A stretch of 10,512 bases of DNA from DATLYT01 sp035574455 (lineage in GTDB: Bacteria > Bacteroidota > Ignavibacteria > UBA10030). The notes beneath the pieces were generated by a model that had not been told where the DNA came from, ran no database searches, and was given only the letters and a program-made list of their open reading frames with translations. Shown here piece by piece: positions 6,707-10,512 of this stretch. Numbering within the stretch: the stretch's first letter is position 1; every line of letters begins with the position of its first letter. The stretch is taken from positions 1 through 10,512 of the forward strand of contig DATLYT010000225.1 of assembly GCA_035574455.1 (NCBI GenBank), written 5' to 3'. The position numbers and the translations under genes were made by a program.

Positions 6707-6774
6707 CAGCCCCGTAGGGGCTGCATTATGGTAGCCGCGATAGCGGCGGCATTACGGTAGCCCCGTTAGGGGCG
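6707..6774. repeat. Three successive hairpins with 26-nt tandem units
   Basis: First hairpin: CAGCCCC/GGGGCTG (6707-6713 with 6717-6723, loop GTA). It is followed by two head-to-tail 26-nt units, 6723-6748 and 6749-6774, differing at four positions. Each unit is a GCATTAYGGTA spacer plus a 5-bp stem with a 4-nt loop (GCCGC/GCGGC, then GCCCC/GGGGC). The G-C pair in one stem becomes C-G in the other, a compensatory change that keeps the stem. No transposase or RAYT gene is in the window. Confidence 0.8.
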
Positions 6775-6806
6775 ACATATCCGTCCGTGCGTAACATCAG
6801 TTACTA

Positions 6807-6850
6807 TGTCATTCTGAATCCGACGCTCATTGTCGGGATGAAGAATGACA
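6807..6850. repeat. 44-nt inverted repeat
   Basis: TGTCATTCT (6807-6815) pairs perfectly with AGAATGACA (6842-6850). Inside, CCGAC (6820-6824) pairs with GTCGG (6832-6836). The whole forms a two-part stem-loop. The arm TGTCATTC again recalls the GTCATTCCCG family upstream. Confidence 0.7.
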
Positions 6851-6904
6851 GAACAAAGACTTTTCATCCACGTCTCTCAGAAGCCATCGCAAACAAGGAA
6901 CGTT

Positions 6905-7048
6905 ATGCTGTCGGATTGTCACGTTTGCGGCACATATTTTATGTTGGGAGCGAAATCTGCTTTCGAGTCATTTGAGGTGTCGCTTGATCCCGGCGTGCAT
7001 CTGCAGGAAGTGGGCAAGGGAGGGTATGGTGGAGATACGGTTTCTTGA
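6905..7048 (+). CDS. Possible small protein (47 aa), doubtful
   Basis: An ATG at 6905 is preceded by AAGGA (6895-6899) at 5-nt spacing and opens 47 codons. The product has a single CHVC motif (C5, C8) and a Gly-rich tail; I recognise no family. It lies downstream of the repeat island, faces marC, and has no visible promoter. The frame extends upstream to an ATG at 6845 inside the last hairpin, which looks accidental. It could be a real small gene, a remnant, or noise. Confidence 0.2.
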   Translation: MLSDCHVCGTYFMLGAKSAFESFEVSLDPGVHLQEVGKGGYGGDTVS

Positions 7049-7079
7049 CTGATACCAACTTCAGACGGTCTGCTCGCCG

Positions 7080-7670
7080 CTATTTTCCCAACATCCCGCT
7101 TAATCCTACCCGAATCATCATCACTGCAATCCCCGCCATGAACAGCGAGGCAACCTTGGCAACGGCTCTTGAGCCGGCGTTTCCCATCACTCGTATCACA
7201 ACACTCGAGTAACGAAACACCAGCCACACAATCAACAGGTTGGCCAACAGCGAGATGATGGTGACAACATAGCCGTACGAATCAACAAGGATAAGAATTG
7301 TCGTCAGTGCGGCGGGGCCGATGATGAGCGGAATGCCAATAGGGACAATGCCCACGGTAGCTTCGGGGTCGCGTTGCTTTTGACTCGAAAAGAGGAGGTC
7401 GTACACCGCAAGGACGAGCAGCACGATTCCCCCGCCAACACGGAAGTCATCCTCGGTGATGCCGAGGAAAGAGAAAATCGCCCGACCGCCGATCAAGAAG
7501 GCCAGCGAGACCGCCAGCGCGGTGAGTGTTGCCTCCGTGACAAGACGCTGACGGTGCGCCGTTTCAAGCCGCTCAGTAAGCGAAAGGAAGAGCGGAACGA
7601 CACCGAGGACGTCAATCGCAACGAAGAGAGGAATAAAGGAAAGAAGAAGCTCGTTGAGGTCCAGACTCAT
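7080..7670 (-). CDS. MarC family (UPF0056) integral membrane protein
   Basis: An inner-membrane protein of 196 residues, near the usual length for the MarC family, whose transport function is still not established. Six hydrophobic segments are visible at about 8-30, 48-68, 76-96, 106-128, 133-153 and 170-192. Family hallmarks are DVLGVVPLFLSLT (20-32), the DDFRVGGGIVLLVLA segment (74-88), VPIGIPLIIGPAALTT (109-124) and the C-terminal FMAGIAVMMIRVG (177-189). ATG 7670 follows the stop of the upstream 88-residue gene after only 3 nt, with no separate ribosome site, so translation is likely coupled. The gene converges on the repeat island. Despite the family name, there is no evidence here for a link with multiple antibiotic resistance. 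Confidence 0.9.
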   Translation of the reverse strand: MSLDLNELLLSFIPLFVAIDVLGVVPLFLSLTERLETAHRQRLVTEATLTALAVSLAFLIGGRAIFSFLGITEDDFRVGGGIVLLVLAVYDLLFSSQKQRDPEATVGIVPIGIPLIIGPAALTTILILVDSYGYVVTIISLLANLLIVWLVFRYSSVVIRVMGNAGSRAVAKVASLFMAGIAVMMIRVGLSGMLGK

Positions 7671-7673
7671 CGG

Positions 7674-7940
7674 TCAGGAGATTGTGACACCCTTTTCTTC
7701 CAACCGCGCCTTCACTATCTCATACACCTGTTCGAGGGGAAGATAAGTGCGGGCGCCGGAGGTTTTCACGGCCTGTTCGAGGGTGCCGCGACGTTCCTTG
7801 AGCCACGCCCATACGTGGTACCCGAGCCGATTCCGGTCGTTTGGTTCCTGCGTCAAGATATCGGACACGACGCTGTACGCCAGTTTCTCCAATGACTCGG
7901 GAGGATATTCGGCAACGGGAGCAGGGGGTTTGGTCGTCAT
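7674..7940 (-). CDS. Hypothetical protein (88 aa)
   Basis: A small soluble protein I do not recognise. It has a Pro-rich start (PPAPVAEYPP, 5-14), then charged, probably helical stretches (15-30, 40-60, 68-84), and no membrane segment, signal peptide or Cys. Its stop lies 3 nt before the marC start, and it begins about 70 nt after the phosphatase stop. It is probably cotranscribed with marC and perhaps with the phosphatase. The tight coupling supports it as a real gene, but no function can be offered. No clear Shine-Dalgarno precedes ATG 7940. Confidence 0.65.
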   Translation of the reverse strand: MTTKPPAPVAEYPPESLEKLAYSVVSDILTQEPNDRNRLGYHVWAWLKERRGTLEQAVKTSGARTYLPLEQVYEIVKARLEEKGVTIS

Positions 7941-8009
7941 GCTGATGCGTAGTGAGTTGTGAGCAGATTGTCTGTAGCAATATAGAAAAAGTTTTGTGAA
8001 AAAAAAGCA

Positions 8010-10512
8010 TTACACGGTCTTCACCACAACGAGCGTCAGGTCGTCATGCTGTTCAGCTTTGCCTCGGAACTGCTCCGTCGCCTGGATGAGCACGTGCTGT
8101 AATTCCACGGCAGTGGCGTTTCGCTTCGACCCCACCAGCTCCAACACGCGATCCTCCCCAAATTCCATCATCTGCTCGTTCATCGTTTCGGGAATGCCGT
8201 CCGTGTAGAAGAGGTAAAGACTGTTTCCATTCAGGGGCTGTCGTACCTCTTCCAACATACTTTCGAACAGAGGTCCTCGCTCTAATCCCAGCCCGATGCC
8301 CCCTGCATCGAGATGTTTCATCTGCCCGTTGGCGCTCATCAGGGCTTTGGTGTGCCCGGCTCGGCAAATCGTAACCTCCCTCTTCTCAACATCGAATAAT
8401 CCTAAAATCATTGTGATAAACGACTTTCTCTCGATCCCGTCGTAAATCCTCCTGTTCACGTGGATGAGCATTTCCTTCGGCGACGGGTACATGTGTGCCG
8501 CGAGTTGCACCATTCCCTGAATCTTCGACATATAGAGCGCTGCGGACATTCCTTTACCGGACACGTCCGCAACCACGACAAGAAGTTTGGTTGGGCTCAA
8601 CTGAATGAAGTCAAAGTAATCGCCGCCGACACTGCGTGCGGGGATGGAGATGCCGGCAATATCTAAACCGGGTAACACCGGATTTGACTTTGGCAGCAAA
8701 CCCTGTTGAATCTGCCGGGCCAGTGAGAGCTCTTCCTCGATCTTTTGTTTTTCAATCTCGGATTTGTGGAGTCGGGCATTTTCTATCGCGATTGCTGCCT
8801 GACTGCCGACCGTCGTCAGTAATTCCATATCTTCTTTCGAATAGACTTTCCCAGACATCTTTGGCCCGACATTAATCGTGCCAATCAAGCGATCCTGCAG
8901 GAACATGGGGACGCTGAGAACGATACCCGACCGAATAATCTTGTCCCGATCCACTTCGTTCACCTTCAGCGACTCTGGTTCTTCTGCTGCCAGCGCGAGG
9001 GAGTGGGGCACCTTCGTGTGTCGAAGCAACGACAAGAATCCATCCTCCCGTTCATCAAACTGGCAGCACTCCTCATCGACGCCTTTGCTGTAGCTTGAAC
9101 AGCCTTCTTTCTCATCGCAAATCACGACGGCGACCTTTTCGATGTGCATAGTACTGGAAATGCGGTTGACCATCGAGGTGAGGATCTGGTCGAGGTTGAT
9201 TAATCGCGGCAACTCCTGGCTGAACTCCGAGAGTGCTGTCTGATAGTTATAGCGTTCTTGATAAAAGGATCGATCGATCCAGTTCTGCACTTTTCGCTTG
9301 ATCGGGTCGAAGGCAAACGCGATGGCCACCAGCGCGATGACGTTCATAAGGGTGTTCTCTTCCGTGCCGAGCCAGAATGCCACAAGATTACCCACGCCGT
9401 ACACCGTGAGAATGTAAATGGCCGCGATGACCGCCGTAACAGCGCCATATAACAGACTGCGTTTGATAATGACATCGATATCCATCAGCCGGTAGCGGAA
9501 AATGGAATAGCCAAACGAGATCGGCACCGTGATAATGAGCAACCCCGGTGCAAGGAGCATCGGATTGGTGAACAGGAGAAACGGATTGTACGACGTTGCC
9601 ACAATCACATACACCAGGGAGGCGACGCCAACCGCCGAACCGATAAGAATGGGGCGAAGCTGTTTCCTCGCATGGCGTTCCACTTTGTGGAAGTAGCTTC
9701 CGGCAAAAATACCCAGGCCGATAAAGAAGAGCGCAAGCGGAAGAAGACTTAGGATCAGCAGAATGATTTGTGGAAGCTTCTCGGCAATGAATGGGGCAAA
9801 CGGTAATGCAACACCAATCCCAAGGAGGACCAGCATCACTTGAAACCATCGCTTTTGGGCAATGGCATATCGGAAAGGGAAATTCAGGAAGAACAGTATA
9901 AATGTCGGCACAACGAGAGCATGACTGACCAAGAAGCCGATACCTAACAGCCTGATCTTCCACGGTGGGTCCACACTGGCGTCAAGATTGAGGCTGAGCA
10001 ACCCAAACACAAACATCGACACAATGCCGTACCAGCCAAACATCCGCTGCACGGCTCCTTGCGGTTTGGTCATTACGACGACGTAACCTACCACGAGGAA
10101 ACCCACGCCGAGAATAAAGAGCGCAAGAAACTGGACGTTGATGGCCTTGAGGATTTCCACCTGCGTCTCGAACTGGACACCATCGCGTTCGATCGTATAC
10201 GTTACGAACGTGCCGGGTGAAAGCGGATTGATGATGCTCATCCCGTGCGCGGTGTTTTTCAGTTCGATGCCGTTAATTTTCAGGAGAATGTCCCCGTCGC
10301 GGATGCCGGCTTTATCCGCGACACCGCCCGGAGCGACCTGGGTAATCAGCAAGCCGGGTTTCCCCTCGTTGCGATTGAGCCAGCCACACTGGTCGTTGCT
10401 GAATGCCTTGTAGACCATGAAATCCAGAAAGTTTACCATACAGATGCTGAACACCAGGAGCGCGCAGACCGTGAAGATAACACGGAGGGTTCGAGGGGAA
10501 TATCGCTCAAAC
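8010..10512 (-). CDS. Membrane PDZ/multi-TM/GAF/SpoIIE-type PP2C phosphatase (5' end outside window)
   Basis: A membrane sensor whose output is a PP2C-type Ser/Thr phosphatase; relatives often dephosphorylate anti-sigma antagonists. Numbering runs from a GTG at 10454, but the frame stays open for 19 more codons to the right edge and the first membrane helix (LRVIFTVCALLVFSI) spans that GTG, so the true start is outside. In order: a TM helix; PDZ domain (about 30-102, with GLLI and AGIRDGDILLKING); roughly nine more TM segments (about 107-382), whose end (YSIFRYRLMDIDVIIKRSL, then DPIKRKVQNWIDRSFY) resembles the ComP-type sensor module; GAF (about 418-562); a helical linker (565-590); phosphatase (about 595-814). 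Metal ligands expected in PP2C are present: D612 and D615 in GGDYFDF, D630 in DVSGKG, D752 in YTDG, and D804/D805 in HDDLTL. The GAF holds Cys 446, 452, 463 and 464. No partner kinase or anti-sigma gene is in view. Confidence 0.92.
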   Translation of the reverse strand, partial: FERYSPRTLRVIFTVCALLVFSICMVNFLDFMVYKAFSNDQCGWLNRNEGKPGLLITQVAPGGVADKAGIRDGDILLKINGIELKNTAHGMSIINPLSPGTFVTYTIERDGVQFETQVEILKAINVQFLALFILGVGFLVVGYVVVMTKPQGAVQRMFGWYGIVSMFVFGLLSLNLDASVDPPWKIRLLGIGFLVSHALVVPTFILFFLNFPFRYAIAQKRWFQVMLVLLGIGVALPFAPFIAEKLPQIILLILSLLPLALFFIGLGIFAGSYFHKVERHARKQLRPILIGSAVGVASLVYVIVATSYNPFLLFTNPMLLAPGLLIITVPISFGYSIFRYRLMDIDVIIKRSLLYGAVTAVIAAIYILTVYGVGNLVAFWLGTEENTLMNVIALVAIAFAFDPIKRKVQNWIDRSFYQERYNYQTALSEFSQELPRLINLDQILTSMVNRISSTMHIEKVAVVICDEKEGCSSYSKGVDEECCQFDEREDGFLSLLRHTKVPHSLALAAEEPESLKVNEVDRDKIIRSGIVLSVPMFLQDRLIGTINVGPKMSGKVYSKEDMELLTTVGSQAAIAIENARLHKSEIEKQKIEEELSLARQIQQGLLPKSNPVLPGLDIAGISIPARSVGGDYFDFIQLSPTKLLVVVADVSGKGMSAALYMSKIQGMVQLAAHMYPSPKEMLIHVNRRIYDGIERKSFITMILGLFDVEKREVTICRAGHTKALMSANGQMKHLDAGGIGLGLERGPLFESMLEEVRQPLNGNSLYLFYTDGIPETMNEQMMEFGEDRVLELVGSKRNATAVELQHVLIQATEQFRGKAEQHDDLTLVVVKTV

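Larger units (their letters stand above)
6328..7079. other. Long intergenic repeat island between convergent operons
   Basis: About 750 nt lie between the stop codons of two convergent operons. From 6391 to 6850 it is packed with inverted and tandem repeats, annotated separately. The ORFs crossing these repeats are low-complexity by-products. From about 6851 to 7079 no repeat is seen; the only candidate gene is a 47-codon ORF at 6905. I found no classic hairpin plus T-run terminator, though some of the hairpins might end transcription from either side. Confidence 0.7.

Noticed and set aside
6502..6717. 71-codon ORF crossing the repeat island
   Set aside because: It consists almost entirely of repeat and hairpin DNA and yields an internally repeated Arg-rich peptide (two ARLRAE copies) without a ribosome site; a by-product of the repeats.
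6723..6774. CRISPR array
   Set aside because: Only two 26-nt units, directly abutting with no unique spacers, and no cas genes.
7062..7072. Palindrome CAGACGGTCTG just after the marC stop as terminator
   Set aside because: The stem is only 5 bp around one base, with no T-run following.
7374..7895. 173-codon plus-strand ORF opposite marC and the 88-residue gene
   Set aside because: Its product is highly charged and low in complexity; it lies antisense to a clear MarC gene and a coupled partner.
7999..8006. Intrinsic terminator for the phosphatase gene (T8 on the minus strand just after the stop)
   Set aside because: No stable hairpin precedes the T-run, so it does not fit a standard terminator; readthrough into the 88-residue gene is possible.
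10452..10454. GTG at 10454 as start of the phosphatase gene
   Set aside because: The frame is open upstream to the window edge, and the predicted first membrane helix would be cut in half by this start.

Overview
The window looks like chromosomal sequence from a Gram-negative bacterium of moderate GC content, with well-packed operons. My best guess is the Ignavibacteria/Chlorobi/Bacteroidetes neighbourhood or a related uncultured lineage. This rests on the general style of the proteins (a SpoIIE-type phosphatase with a GGDYFDF motif behind a PDZ/multi-TM/GAF sensor, an NtrC-type regulator, a lipoprotein with a loose lipobox) and on hairpin-rich intergenic repeats. No rRNA, tRNA or marker gene is present, so the assignment is weak. 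Nothing indicates a phage, plasmid, CRISPR array or transposase.

Left block, minus strand (1-2162): a two-gene signalling operon. A receiver-histidine-kinase hybrid (2162-1056) is followed 18 nt later by a sigma-54-dependent NtrC-family response regulator (1037-1, running off the window before its DNA-binding domain). A good sigma-70-type promoter (TTGACT-17-TATTAT) lies in the divergent intergenic region. The kinase has tyrosine where the phospho-accepting histidine should be, and the regulator has GAFTDA in place of GAFTGA.

Middle block, plus strand (2466-6327): four codirectional genes, namely histidine ammonia-lyase (hutH), adenosine deaminase (add), a small metallo-beta-lactamase-fold hydrolase and a small lipoprotein. 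The last three are tightly spaced. The first two enzymes both release ammonia, from histidine and adenosine respectively. No other hut gene is present.

Intergenic repeat island (6328-7079), between convergent operons: a cluster of inverted repeats and short tandem repeats. It includes two adjacent 26-nt hairpin units related by a compensatory base-pair change. A possible 47-codon ORF follows the repeats.

Right block, minus strand (7080-10512): a membrane-anchored PDZ/multi-TM/GAF/PP2C phosphatase (8010 to beyond the right edge), an 88-residue protein of unknown function, and a MarC-family membrane protein. The last two are separated by 3 nt.

I see no clear novel defence or mobile system. 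The items most worth a second look are the degenerate H-box kinase paired with the variant sigma-54 activator, the covarying hairpin island, the HutH/ADA gene pairing, and the Cys-rich GAF domain in the phosphatase.
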